From the NCBI GenBank assembly GCA_948470475.1, contig OX419346.1, positions 8,264,884 through 8,328,883 on the forward strand: a DNA stretch of 64,000 nucleotides. The letters run 5' to 3'. Positions 47,401-59,900 of the stretch are shown here, piece by piece. The position numbers and the translations under genes were made by a program. The DNA comes from Galaxea fascicularis. Taxonomy: Eukaryota; Cnidaria; Anthozoa; Scleractinia; Euphylliidae. Under the pieces are notes generated by a model. The model saw nothing but the letters and a program-made list of their open reading frames with translations. It was not told the DNA's origin and searched no databases. Each line of letters starts with the position of its first letter. Position 1 is the stretch's first letter.

Positions 47401-50400
47401 GCTGTATCCAGCAATGTACGTAATTTTGTGTGTGTTGGAGAAAAATGGTGGAATTTCTATCCTTTTCAGTTTTTATTAACTCCAAGTAAAGTATGCTTTG
47501 TTAATATTATAGTTCATTACACATAACTTTGTGCATAGGGGACTTTTCCTGCTTTTCCTCATTAAACTCTGTTGCCCACTTTTCTGACACTTTATGAATA
47601 AGAAAACCATCATCCCAGTTGAATCATGTTGTACAGCCCTGTTGTCTATAAGTAGCCAAAGGATTACAGCCACACTTTGAGAAACAAGTAAGTTTATGAA
47701 CTGGCGATTTCCACACTTGAGACGGACTATCCCGCGTCTAAGACAAATAATTATCGTAAACAAGAAAATTAGAAAATTAGAAATTAGAAAACTGGACGGT
47801 GTTCAATTTGGACGGATAATCCGTCTGATTTATCCGTCTGTTCACCCGTCTACGCGGACAGCTTTTGAAAGCGAATTAACCATCTTAGACGCCAAGACGG
47901 AGAATTCACCAGACGGTTTATCCGTCTAGATGAATTATCCATCTCTTGTGTGAAAACAGCCACCGAGTTCATATTGGAAGATATATTCCTTCAAACTTGT
48001 CATTGTTTACTGGCATCACTTGTGACTTTGCAAGAAGTTGCTGGAAATTTGGATGTGACTTTCACACCTGGTGATCAAAGTGATTACTGTGGCCTTGCTA
48101 AAACACTAGTTTTTAAGCCACAGCTGACAAAAAAGTACATTTTTACTCTTAAATAATTACCATTGACTCCTGTTTTTTCATGTACATTTCTGACATCTGA
48201 TTCAGATTTGATATCACCATTAGCAACCACAGGAACTGACAAACTCTCCTTAATCTGAAATTATGACACAGCACGCAGCATGCAGTCAGAACCTAAGAGT
48301 GATCAGTGTCAACTTCCTCCTTGTAATGTCAAAGCTTTACAAAACAGAGCTGTCACGAGAATTTAGGACAGGATCACAAAAAATGAATTTGCTTCATATT
48401 TTAACAATTTCTCCCAGTCTGCTCCTATAGGAAATGTGTAGCGGCAACAAAAAGGAATTTAAATCTTCATCTTAGGGTTGAAATGGTTAACATAATACTA
48501 CAACCCACCAGACTGTTGAATTACCTCAAGGGCAATTTAGGAAACAGAGCATATCCATGAAAAGTTGCAACACAGCCCTTGGAATCCCGATCTTTCCAAC
48601 TCCCCATGGAAATTGGATTTGGTTCAAAATATGGATAGTTTAAAAATCGAAGGTTGCATCAAGTCAATACAGTCATCCATGGATTGTTCATTTTGAAATT
48701 CAAGACCTTTGATTGTGTAACAATGATCATCACGTTTGTAATTAGACGACACATTTATCACTTGTTCTAAAATTAAAAAATGCACCTACCCACCTTCCCT
48801 GAAACATGTTATTTGTATCCAGGAGTGTATGTGGCTAAAACCAGATTTTATCAGTTTCAAAATTTTCTGAGTTCAAGAAATCAAAATTTGAAAGTAAGCC
48901 AAGATTAAAATGGGGGTAAAATTACAGTTTCCGACTGAGGCAAATCCAAGAGAAAAGACGTTCAGTTTGCAAGTTAATTTGAAGTGAATTTGGGCATTCC
49001 GGTGAGTAAATTGCACTCGACAAGTTTGCATGAAACTGTTTTACCTTGTCTACATGTATTAATCTCTTAGAATAAAATTAGCTTTTCTGAAAATTGTTCA
49101 ATCACAAGTTCTTCCTGATTTCATTAATAACTTTGTGAAACTGGTGGTGGTTTGTTTGGTACCAGTTTTATTGCATCCCAGTCAGCTGGTTCACCACTCT
49201 GTTTGACTGTCCTTCCATGAACTGTTATCCATGCTGCACCAGCCATTTCTGCTTGCTTGCACAGTTCTACTGTTTTTCTAAATGCAATGAATAAATTGAA
49301 AAAAAAAGTTATACTGTTTTTCTGAAACAACTTTGATGAGAAATTAACAAAAAAGTTAATTGTGATTGAAAATTGAATCTTGAACTTCAGGAATTTATTC
49401 CAATCAATATCTTTCAAAGCAACAAATTTAACCCTTAAATGTCCATCACCAATATGTGTATTGTCCCTACAGTACTCACATACTTCATCAGGGTCCGACA
49501 AATATTAGGCCCGGACGCCCGGGACAAGTTGAACAGAATACCGGGCAAGTGTTTTATTTCTAGAAAAAGCCCGCCGGGCCGTAGCATTTGAGTTACGAGC
49601 AATTTCGCACAATAAAATTTAGATATCCAAGTATAAAACGTTTACCTTGAGTAATTCCCATCGAAGCCTTTCGAAATGCAATGGATACGTATCACTTTTT
49701 TTACTTTTCGGTCGCCATTTTATATCTCTTCGTGAGTTTCATACCCAATACTTTCCCGTGTAAACCTCTGAAGGCGTGGCTGCTATACCCCTTATAACAT
49801 GTTTTCCCGCCATATCGTGAAACAAAGTTCAAGGTATGATTGATTATAATTTATGGATAATCCTGCGACACTGTTTGTACTCCAGGTACGACGAAGCAAA
49901 AGGCAAAATGTCTTGAATACAACAAGGAATATGATGGGAACAAACGCAGATGGGTGTTCCAACAGATTTTCGTGGCTGACAATAGACACAACACACGGTG
50001 TCATGAAGTGCAAAATATGCTATGCGTGGTGAAATGTTTCGGACCCAAAGAGCCCACAGGTAATGGGAAGCAACAAATTTCGAAAGGATCCCCTTTATGC
50101 CCATGCTAAGAGTGCGAATCACATTGCCTGTGTGATGAAAAATGACTGCATGAACTGATTTTGCTACAGTTCAATGAATTGCTTTTCCTCTACCATTATT
50201 GACTGGGACAACTAGCTCATTCAGCTGGGCAAGTGATTTTGACATGCCACTAGCCCAGGGACAAGTTTTGTCAAAAATATTTGTCGGACCCTGTTCATAT
50301 GTTATCTGTAGGGAGAATTTGCATAAACATTAACTCAACTGATCCAGTGGCGACCATTTCCTGTATTCTCACACCCCGTATGCTTGGTGAACCAGTAACT

Positions 50401-53400
50401 AGTTCATTCATCAAGCATACAGGTTTGTGATATGGTATAGAAAAGTTGTATGGAAATAATAAACATTCTGTTTTTGTTTAGCATTGAGACTATCAAACAA
50501 AACCTATCACACCAACCATTTTCAAAGGTACAGTAATAAGAAAATATCTGAAGGACTAATTTCTTTTTTTGGTAGAATTAAATTTTTTTTTATCAAAAGC
50601 AATTTGCTAAAGCATAAACATGGAAAAATATGAACTTAATTTACAAAAGTTACAGTAGTTTACCTGATATTTTCATGAATTCTGATTTTGATTGACACTG
50701 GTAGTCCAGGCACTCGAGACACAGTTTGTCTTACAATGTCCTTAATCAGTTCTGGGTGACTGATTAACTTTGCACCATATCCCTCTTGCATGGCCCACCT
50801 ACAAGTAGAAAACAAACAAAACATACCCTGGTTGTCAGAAAATTCTCCATTGGTCTCAATTGCTGACCGGTTGGTTGGTTGGCGCAGTTGGTAGAGCACC
50901 GGACTGCTGTGCGGGAGGTCGGGGGTTCAAACGTTGCCCAGACCAACACTCAGGGTCTTTAAATAACTGAGGAGAGAGTGCTACCTTTGTAATGAGATCT
51001 GCAAATGGTTAAACTTTATAGTCTTCTCAGATAAGGACGATAAAGTGGAGGTCCCTTCTCACAGTACAGGTGTGGGATGGTAAAGAACCCACACACTGAC
51101 CGGAGAGTAGGGAGAGTAGGGGACAAAAATACCAAGAAAGGTTTGGAAATGCCAATAAACAGGTTGAGAGCAAGCAGTATGCCACAACCCATTAGGATAA
51201 AAATTGGTTTTGCTAGTATTAACTTATTATTGGACACCCACATAGTAGGAGCGTGACCGCCGACCGGTTGGCTAAGTTGGTAGAGTGCCAGACTACTGTG
51301 CGGTAGGTCGGGGGTTCAAGTCCCAGCCAGACCAACACTCAAGGTCTTTAAATAACTGAGGAGAAAGTGCTTCCCTTGCAATGACATCTGCAAATGGTTA
51401 GACTTTTCTAGTCTTCTCGGATAAGGACGATAAAACCAGAGGTCCCATCTCACAACTCTTCACTATTAACTCTGTGGGACATTAAAGAACCACTAGGGAC
51501 GTAACAAACCCTGGCTGTGACCACCCCTAGTGCTTGCCTTGGGGCATTTATGATTTCTCTCATTGACTGTACACTGCACCTTGCAGTCTCGCAACAAGTC
51601 CCCAAAAAAGTGTTGAAAAACCCGTGGGGAAGACTAATAATAATGTATTGCATTGTATTGATTCGTTTCAACAGTCAAGTATGATTACCAACCAAATTGG
51701 ACAATGCAAAGTCCTGTTACCGATTACTTGTATCTAACGCAAAATCCAAGAAAGAAATACGACAAAAACTGAAAAAGAAAGGACGGCAGTTTTCCAAGCA
51801 TTAAAAGAAGAATGCATTTAAGTGCATCTTGCTACATGCACTCATGTTGATGCATACAGCATATTTTTTTTATAATATCCAGTTACTTAAGAATGACAGT
51901 GAGAACCAATCAGACTCGAGAATTTTGTTACAGTTACAGTGTACCGGTATGTCTATGATTAAAACAAAAATTTAACATTTTATTGAAATCACCTTTGGGG
52001 ACACCCACAATTAAGGTCAACACCATCAACAAACCTGATGGAAAAAATGCACAATCATTGTTATTATTTGACGACTATATTTCTATAAAACACATTGAAA
52101 ATTTGACAATTGCCACCAGCCAGCCTGAAATAATAACTATTATACCCACAAAAAAATACTGTGCCCAAGACCTAAGCACAACCAACATGTGCCTGAGGCA
52201 GCCATATAATGTTTCATACTATTTGTATAGGAAATTGAGTACAATTTGTGAATAATATTGGTACAATTGATTTAGCAATAAACAAAGATTTAATCAATTC
52301 AGAAGTGCAGTATGAAAGAAGGGGAAGGGTCATGTGGGCTTGATCTGCAGAAGGTCATCTGTCCATTTCATACAGGTCATCTGATATTAAGCGATGGTGC
52401 AATTTTGCACAATTCCTGTTAAATTGCATGCGATCACATCCATAAATAAATGCCTTATCTGAACAAATTCTGCTTCTGCACTTACTTTCAAGACAATTTA
52501 CCTTTGAAAAAGCCTAAGAAACATTCTGAAACCACCAATTTCACAAACAATCCAAGTTCAAGGTTATCATTATCCCTGAGGTGTCCAGTTGTGGTGTCCA
52601 ATCTACCCTGAAAATATTGCACAATTTCTGATTTTTTATCACACCCTATCAGATGGCCTGTTCATAGATTGAGGTTGTTTTGGTTTATGGAAGGTCTTTT
52701 TCTCAAAGGTGTCCACTTGCGAGAGGTGTAAGCCCATGGAAGGCTGTTCAGTTGTTATGAAAAGGAAAAAGAAATGAATAAATTAAAATGAACGGGCATG
52801 TTAACTTACGGGGCAACAATTTCTGCTGCATTGGCAAAATCTCTGGAGTTCTTGGCAGCAAACTGAACAACTAAAGGACGATCTCCTATAAATACATGTA
52901 ATACCAAATATAATATTTGTAAGAGCAGAATGGTACTTAAAGATGTGAATTATCATGGTCCATAAATGATATAATTATCATGGCTGATAAAAATAGATCT
53001 TTTTACCAGGTAACTGTATGGTTTGAACCCATATCATACCTCACTATATATAAAAATAATTTACAAATTGCAAATAATTTTATTAACATGTCCCAGGTTC
53101 AACTCTCGGTCTCAGAGTCATAAGTGGGCTGAGTTTGTTGGTTCTCTACTCTGCTCAGAGAGGTTTTCCTCTGGTGATCCAGTTTTGCCTTCTCCTCAAA
53201 AACCAACATTTGAATCGATTTTAGTCGATTTAGAGTTCATTAATATTGATTTACAGTCTCCCCAATTAGTAGAGCACTGTACTACTGTATATTGGTATAA
53301 ATCTACTAGTGTTCTATCATGAATGCCAGTCTCTGATTGGCTATGCTACTCACCATCTATTCTGTGATAGATAGTGAGTACATTTTCAAAGGGTCTGAGG

Positions 53401-56400
53401 GCAGACTTTAGATAATTTACTTGTTTAGTTTTGAACAACTTGTAGATTTATACTAAAATAATTAGATTATTCACTCTTGATTTCTACATGCAATAGAAAT
53501 TTTGAGCTCATAATCTATCGTTATTAATATAAAATAGCATAAATTTAATACAAAAACAACAGAGATTGTTTTTGCAACCATTAAAACGTTTACTCTACTG
53601 TAGCTCAATATGTATTCAATTTATTATACTAGCAATCTAGTCACTTGTGTTTCCTTTCAAGGAAATAAAGATGTAAACAACAGACCCCAGAACACTTTAA
53701 TTTATCACAATCCAATACTGTGAAAAAAAATCAAATCTGCATTTCACCTGAATTAGAAATAAATTCCATGTCTCTGGCTTTAATGGACTGTACAAATGAA
53801 TCAGAAATTATCATTGGGGTGTATACCAAATCACATCCATACCTGTTAAATATAAATTCAATAAATCAGATCAAAGATCACTTTGATAATTTACAAGTAG
53901 AAAAAGAAAAGCTTCGCTCTGACGAAGGGCTAGCGCTCGAAACATCAGCTTTTAGAATCCCTGTACGGTGGTCAATTTACATTTATCAACTCTGTTGATA
54001 ATACCAAGTAATACTTCCCCACTGACGCAGCACCACAGTTTCTTTAGAAACTACCCCCTTTATACATATAAAAGAGAATTGCAACCACATAGCACCTTCA
54101 ATACAGTCAAGCACTCTTGGAACATTGGTCGACAATGATTGTATGAGCCATTTCACCTGCATGACAACACTCCATGGAAGGGGGGTGTCTTCCCCTGCAT
54201 GAAGCGGCGTGCCACTGGCTAGGGTATATAATTATATATATTTCAAGCGGTTCTGTCCTAATCACAGCTATCCTCACAACTGCAATGTTCAATAACATCC
54301 TTAGTACTGCTGTCCAATGCATAATTTTCTGATTTTTACATAATCATGGTTGTATCTTTCTGATTATGTTTGCATCATGCACTGTACATGTACAATGTAA
54401 TTTAATTTACCTTCTTACTAGTGTCCTAAATGGAAGCCTGCAACGTTACACACAAAACAGATCATGACAAATGTATGATTCTAAAATTTCAAAAAGTGCA
54501 CTAAAAGTGCCTTACTAGTAATGACCAGTACCAACTAAAAAGATCAAAACAAAAAACACAGACTCTGATATTTTTACTCAGCCCCAAATTTTTCCCAAGT
54601 GCAGTTGCTCCAGGTTTCACATAACCTGGATTTTCTCTTAGCAGAGCTCTCAAGTGTCCCACACTGAGCGTGAGACTTACGCAAATGAATGCAAGCGTAC
54701 ACTGTCATGCTGAAACTATTAAACAGTTCATTTTTACGTAGAAAATTGCTCCTTTAGTTAAGTAACTACCTAACAAACCATCATTCTGGAAATAATTCAC
54801 TCAATGTTCCCTTTGCACAGTGTCAAATGTTTTCCAAAAGTGGAAATTCAGCTCAGAATAAAGGAAAACATGTCTCTACTACTTCAATTTTTCAAACTTT
54901 TCTAAGACAGTATACCCCAGCATTGCAACTGCAGACCATGAGTAAAATACAGTGGAAGTAACGTCACAAGATACACTGTATACCACAGGGGCCTCATAAC
55001 AGTTAGTCTATTTGGGGATTGTCACAGAATGCTCTCTCCCAAAACAAGGTGAGGGCTGCAAAGGAGATCATATACCATCCAACTCAGATGTCCGTGGACA
55101 AGGGCTTTTTTCAGCCCACTTCACTGATTGTTGGTTTCAGTCTGTGGTTAAAAAAAATTCTGCTCAAGTGATAACATTTTTGCAGCTCTGTGGTTTGCAA
55201 AAAAAATACAAATGAAATGTAAGACAAGGAAATTTAATATCAACAGACAGTTTGGCATGACGTGATCACTATTTTAGAAACTGCAGAGCAGCATTAATGT
55301 GTTCACGTGACCAGCTGAATTTTTGAACCACAGAACGAAACCAGCGATATGTGAAATGGGCTGAAAAAAGGCCCTCATCCACAGACATGGATAGTATCAA
55401 TAATTATCTTAGACAAATAAAATTCTTACCATTATTTTATTCATGTAGTGGCCATTTTCAATAAACATTCTGAATCTGCTCTGAACTTGGCACTGAACCA
55501 TTTGGAGATTTTCAGTGCACAGACGGATGTTCAAATACTTGACCTAGGGTAGACATTTTGTATAGTTTTCATGACTCACAGTTTCAGCGCTGACTGTTAG
55601 TATAGGAAATTGCACTACCTTAAGTATAATTCATGATTAATAGGTATGAGTGATTTTGAAAGTTCTCAAAATTGCATGAGCCTTTAGGCGAGTGCAATTT
55701 GAGAACTTTCAAAATCATGACTATGTATTTATCACGAATTGTACGAGAAGGTTGTGCGATTTTTTATTTATAGTTCACTCAGCAAAACTACAAATTGTAT
55801 GAAGTCGCACAACTCGTAAATTATTGCATATTTTAATAAATTAGTCCAACAAATCATTCCAGTAAATGGTATCTTCGGTTTATGTGCCTGTTCATCCAGT
55901 TTCAACCATCAAAACATTCAAATTTGCGACGTTTGGCTGTTCTCACGCACTGTTGCCATGGAAACTTAATAGGTACTCCTGCCGAGCACTATTTGGCATT
56001 AAAATTATTGTACTGCTCTAGACCAATCAGAATTGAGTAATTTTGTTGAGTGCACTATAAACTCCATAATCACGGACCAGAACACCATGAATGTTTGAAA
56101 GAGATCCTCTCAATTATAGACGATCTACACTGTACATGGTTGCCCGAAAGACATAATTATCATGGATATTCCTGCTTTGTCCATAGACTGGCGTAGTTTG
56201 AGCAGAATGAAGCAAGGGAAACTTCCCTCGTGATTGCGACTCTTCATTATTTTTTCACGTTAACTCCAATCTGCATTTTACCCCTGGTCTGCAGTCCTCA
56301 TTTAATTTTAACCGTAGCCTTTAGCTTCCTTTTACCCCTGGAATGCAGTCTGCAGTCTGCCTTATACATTGACCGGCATCGCAATAGACGGCTACGCCGT

Positions 56401-56721
56401 CAAGAATCTCACTCTTTGGCAACAAATCAATTGGAGAATTCTGTCCTAGAGAGAGTCTGAGCTCTCGTGTCGTTATATAAAATACCAGACCCCTACAGAC
56501 ATAACAAGAAGCTTCGTTGGATTAATTCTAACTAGAAGCTGTTTTGCTTACTTTGAATACCTAACCATTGGTGCACATATGCGTACTACTATTCTCTCCT
56601 GAAAGAGTTCCAAAGGTTTTTTAAACTTGAACAGATCGTCTTCTTCATCGATTCCTTCGTCTGGATCTACCATGATGAATGTTTCCCAGAATGCTTTTCG
56701 AAAATTACAAATTCCCGCCAT
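44490..56721 (-). CDS. DUS4L: tRNA-dihydrouridine synthase, DUS4L type
   Basis: Eleven exons on the minus strand: 56552-56721, 54411-54437, 53748-53842, 52810-52885, 51993-52034, 50664-50798, 49163-49277, 48161-48254, 46962-47047, 44854-44941 and 44490-44563. They total 1002 bp, all phases agree, and they encode 333 residues. Visible motifs, in order, are ICAPMVRYSK, YTPMI, PLVVQFAA, the active-site loop DLNCGCPQR (Cys134 is the expected catalytic cysteine), VSIKIRIH, ITVHGRT (199-205), VVANGDI, and ARGMLSNPAMF for FMN binding. The enzyme reduces uridine in the tRNA D-loop (family position 20a/20b) using FMN and NAD(P)H. The upstream ATG at 56719 is in frame. A second at 56671 would remove 16 residues. 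Exon 2 is only 27 bp. Exon 7 uses the unusual donor GTACCA. Introns hold several transposons. Confidence 0.95.
45026..45095. repeat. palindromic repeat in DUS4L intron 10
   Basis: GTTACACGAG...CTCGTGTAAC encloses TTTTTAACGCAACA/TGTTGCGTTAAAA, giving an almost perfect stem of about 32 bp per arm. A GTTGC-rich tract follows to about 45170. It is probably one end of a MITE, and the other end was not found. Confidence 0.65.
46233..46400. repeat. 168-bp foldback element in DUS4L intron 9
   Basis: It is nearly palindromic. Outer arms are CGCCTGCTTGCAGGCGGTAG and complement. The inner stem (CGGTCGCCATATTGGACGAG and beyond) is perfect for over 20 bp around AAAGATCTTC. Non-coding. Confidence 0.8.
46554..46937. 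mobile_element. 384-bp Harbinger-like MITE, TAA duplication, beside DUS4L exon 9
   Basis: The ends GGGCCCGATTACATGG and exact complement are flanked by TAA at 46551-46553 and 46938-46940. The self-complementary motif TTCAGCCCGGGCTGAA occurs repeatedly inside. In gene orientation it starts 21 bp after the donor site of DUS4L exon 9, with no apparent damage to the GTATGT donor. Confidence 0.9.
47048..48160. other. DUS4L intron 8
   Basis: No gene on either strand. A patch at about 47700-47945 is rich in GACGGAT/ATCCGTC motifs in both orientations and looks like a degraded MITE. Confidence 0.45.
49489..50293 (+). mobile_element. hAT-like element with 5-bp duplication in DUS4L intron 6
   Basis: The ends CAGGGTCCGACAAATATT and exact complement (18 bp) are flanked by TTCAT at 49484-49488 and 50294-50298. 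Inside, at about 49960-50130, the plus strand reads TTHGVMKCKICYAW, then NKFRKDPLYAHAKSANH. This is a zinc-binding segment (C..C...H...H) like the TTF-type N-terminal domain of hAT transposases and C17orf113/ZNF862-like proteins. A CAGGG start with a 5-bp duplication fits the hAT5 group. The catalytic domain is absent. Confidence 0.82.
50865..51095 (+). mobile_element. SINE family C, copy in DUS4L intron 5
   Basis: A tRNA-like head has box A TTGGCGCAGTTGGTAGAGC and box B GGGGGTTCAAAC. The body holds GACCAACACTCAGGGTC and TTTAAATAACTGAGGAG. It matches 51262-51640 and, on the other strand, 13191-13488. Confidence 0.82.
51262..51640 (+). mobile_element. SINE family C, second copy in DUS4L intron 5
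   Basis: Box A TTGGCTAAGTTGGTAGAG and box B GGGGGTTCAAGTCC, then the same body. It continues through TGTGGGACATTAAAGAACC to a tail near AATGTATTGCATTG. It lies 170 bp after the first copy in the same orientation, so either two insertions or a duplication is possible. Confidence 0.8.
52330..52600 (+). repeat. dispersed repeat, partner at 60360-60660
   Basis: Shared blocks are CATCTGATATTA, CGCAACGGTGC-like, CATAAATAAATGCCTT, TTTCAAGAC and AAGAAACATTCTGAAACCA. Both copies are in introns (DUS4L intron 4 and p38 intron 3) and show no coding capacity. Confidence 0.7.
53090..53290 (+). mobile_element. SINE family B, partial copy
   Basis: It begins at box B (CAGGTTCAACTCTC) and continues with GTCATAAGTGGGCTGAG, AAAACCAACATTTGA and TCTCCCCAATTAGTAGAGCA, as in the complete copy at 58072-58367. 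Confidence 0.8.
53907..53955 (+). ncRNA. hammerhead-ribozyme-like motif
   Basis: CTGACGA at 53919-53925 and GAAA at 53939-53942 are separated by GGGC...GCTC, which can form stem II. The bases after GAAA read C-ATC-AGC, giving an NUH cleavage triplet (AUC). The following AGC can pair with the GCT just before CTGACGA as stem I. Stem III would be minimal, as described for hammerheads in Penelope-like elements. There is no Penelope coding sequence next to it, so it may be a solo end. Activity is not shown. Confidence 0.5.
55650..56059. repeat. hairpin repeat, partner of 40399-40657
   Basis: 55650-55718 repeats the 28-bp-arm stem. 55769-56059 is bracketed by TATAGTTCACTCAGCAAAA and a matching inverted end, and is longer than the partner by about 150 bp. 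It lies in DUS4L intron 1. Confidence 0.75.
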
Positions 56722-56907
56722 ACTTAAGGGAGCTATCGGTTTTTGTTACTCCGCTGATCAAATAAATTAAGGGCTCTGAATTCGGAATGCGCAGATCGAG
56801 ACACGAATTTTCTCACTTTGCGCACTTCCTCCGAGTTTGGGTACCAACCAACCGTACAGTCCGTACAGCAAGCGGAACATTTCGAAGCTTTCAGATTAGA
56901 AGCTAGT
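56722..56907. promoter_or_regulatory. shared DUS4L/p38 divergent promoter interval
   Basis: Only 186 bp separate the DUS4L ATG (minus) from the p38 ATG (plus), so both 5'UTRs and core promoters must lie here or overlap. No clear TATA box is visible in either direction. A frame upstream of the p38 ATG stays open across part of the interval. Confidence 0.7.
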
Positions 56908-59900
56908 ATGGCTGACCTTCCTTCCGGATATTATCGGACAGAGCTAAACAGAACCGTCTGGGAAGTGCCTGAGAAATATCAAGACCTCAGTCCGATCGGT
57001 ACTGGTGCATATGGACAAGTATGGTAAGTCGTTTGATCTGCAGTAGAGTTTCTGATTTTCAAACTTTGTACCATACACACGCAACCCCTACTCACCTACA
57101 TGTAGATGGACATCTTTTCTAAGTCAACACTACCTAATCAACGTCACCCACTACCAAGAGAACAGTAGATCCCCCTTCTACAGTGTGAGTCAGGCTCGTG
57201 AAAGTGTACTTTGAATAGTTCGCGCAGTGAGCTTATAGATCTCGGTTAATTTCGCTTCACTTTGATTTTCTACTAGTTCAGCATAGCATGTGAACATTTC
57301 TTTCAAAACTTTTGCTATGCTAAATAGGAGTCTTGTAAGTGAAATTTCTCCGACGCCGGTTGGCAGCTTGATGAACTGTCATTGGCGTAAACAGCTGTTA
57401 AGTGCACCGAGCACTGATGTACAAACGTACGTACATTGACTCACAACAACTGTCGGTGTTTCGCTATTGTCTTAAATAAAATTCTCGATAAATCTCACAC
57501 CTTTGCTTAGTTGCATGTTTTGTGAAGCTCTTCTGATATACCTGCAAAAAATATTTATTATTAGTCTGTAAATGCACATTGTATAAATTTTTAATTAAAT
57601 TTAAGCTTAACTGACATTTTCCTCTTGGGTAGCTTGCGTGTGTTATCAATATAAGGAAAGATTTCTACGCACCCCTATACATTAATTACACATGCATCAC
57701 TGTCATACTAACCCTGTTACAAAAGTGAATAGAGTTTGAGTCACAAAATGTATGCATAATAATATTAATCTGGAGCTGTGCGGAAATCTTGCCCAATATG
57801 ATATTCAGCGTGCAGGTGAAGCTGTTGAGATGGATGTTGTGAAGTGGAACTTGTTGTTCCTCGTTGTACTTTCTCTTGTAAACCATGTCATTTAGTTAAA
57901 ACCCCGACCTTGCATGTACATGTATGCATGTATCTATAAGTCATGATTTGATTTTGATCATGGTTCAAACAAATACATATACAGTACATGTAACAGTCTT
58001 ATCACATGAAAGGGTTGTGTTTAACAAATCTCCACATCATTACCGTAGAAACTATATGAAATAAGTGGGGAGCAGAGTTGGCACAGTGGTGAGAGTGCTC
58101 GTCTTCCACCAATGTGTCCTGGGTTCTATTCCCGGACTCAGCGTCATAAGTGGACTGAGTTTGCTGGTTCTCTACTCTGCTCCGAGAGGTTTTTCTCTGG
58201 CTACTCCAGTTTTCCCCTCTCCTCAAAAACCAACATTTAATTTAATTTAGAGTTTATTTGATTTACAGTCTCCCCAATTAGTAGAGCACTTGTGTTCAGC
58301 TGGAATGATTAATTTGAGACTTAAATAAAGTTGTTATTATTATTATTATTATTATCATTATTATTATGAAGAACAGTATGGGGAATATGACATTGTGTGC
58401 TGATATTATGGTTTAAAGTGTTGTCATTAAGCTGTTTCATGCTCAAACACAGACTAGCATTATACATTGTAGCACACAGAAGAAACCTTGTCTAGTCATG
58501 TGCCAGTTGTTTCATAGCCAGGGGCTTCAATAATTTTTGACATACATGTAGCTACACAAGCTAGCTAAAGTAAAGCCATGGCTACACTAGCGATTTTTTG
58601 CTTGCGATGGTGATGCGATTTTTTCTGAAAATTGTTGCGTCACCAGCGCGCAGTGGTGGCTACACGAGTGACAAAGTTCGTGATTTTGTTGTGAAAAGTT
58701 CAACTCATTGAATTTCTTGCAATTTTTTTTCTGCAACTTTTTAGCTGTTGCCATCACAACACTGCACGAGGGTGGCTATACCTGTGATTTTCAGTGCACG
58801 CTGGCAATGCTTCAAATTTAGAAAAAATCGCATCACCATTGCAGGCAAAAAAATCACTTGTGTAACTAGGGCTTAAGCAGCAACCTGATTATTTTTTTTT
58901 AAATCATTTTAGTGAAATCTAGTAGGCGACGGTGAGAGGTAAATTCTGACAAAGTAGGTTGCAGTTTTTTCTGATTGCGGCTTCTAATGAAACCCCTGCA
59001 TAGCTGTCAACATCATTTTATCATCAGCTTAAGTCAGTGTGACATTATCTTCCAGAATTTCCTATACAGTTCTGAGGTGGTAAATTTGAATTATAAATTA
59101 TAATAATTTGATTACATGTTCATTTCAGGTACAGCCTGTACCAATTGATACATGGCATAATTGTCTGTTATTATTTTTAAGCTACAGCATGTTTGCCAGT
59201 TACCTCACAAGAACTTCAAATTTTTCTTTGCTAATTGGTGCCCAGTGGCTGCCGATGACTTACCTTTTGCCTTTGGGTGACAAGGAAGTCTTAGTTTCTG
59301 CAGGAAACTTCAATGCTGAACAGCCTAGATTTCAAAGGTCCAAAGCATTTGGGCTCCTTAAAATTTTTACTCAGCACAATGTTGGTTGAAATGTGATTGA
59401 CTGGGCAAGCGCACAAATCCCATTCTAATGAGTGTTAAGGTGGTGAGGCTGATTGAAATGTCAACATTGTGAGCAGAAGTCATCATTAAAGTCTGTGTTC
59501 CGGACATCATGAATATTGTTATCTTTTACAATGCATTAAAGTGTTCCTGATTGTGTTTGACCCATAGTTCAGCTTTGAACACAGCTACTAGTGAGCAAGT
59601 GGCAATCAAGAAACTGTCACGTCCATTCCAGACGACAATGCATGCAAAGAGATCCTTTAGAGAACTGAAACTTCTGCGGCATATGAACCATGAAAATGTA
59701 AGTGTTGCATAGCTCAATTGTTGTGTTTTTGAACTTTAATTGCAAAGTTCAATCATATGGTAGCCACTCAACATTTGTGTGTGAAAGGTCTTAGTCTAGT
59801 ATATTGAAATTTGATGTTTTATTGTTTTCTCTATTTGAAGGAACACAAGGTTGGCAGGGATTTGAATAAATTTTGATCGATGTTTCTACCTTTCCATTTC

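Noticed and set aside
50865..50935. tRNA gene at the second tRNA-like head
   Set aside because: The 3' half does not pair with the 5' acceptor, and the same sequence with body recurs at 51262 and 13191-13488 (-), so it is a SINE.
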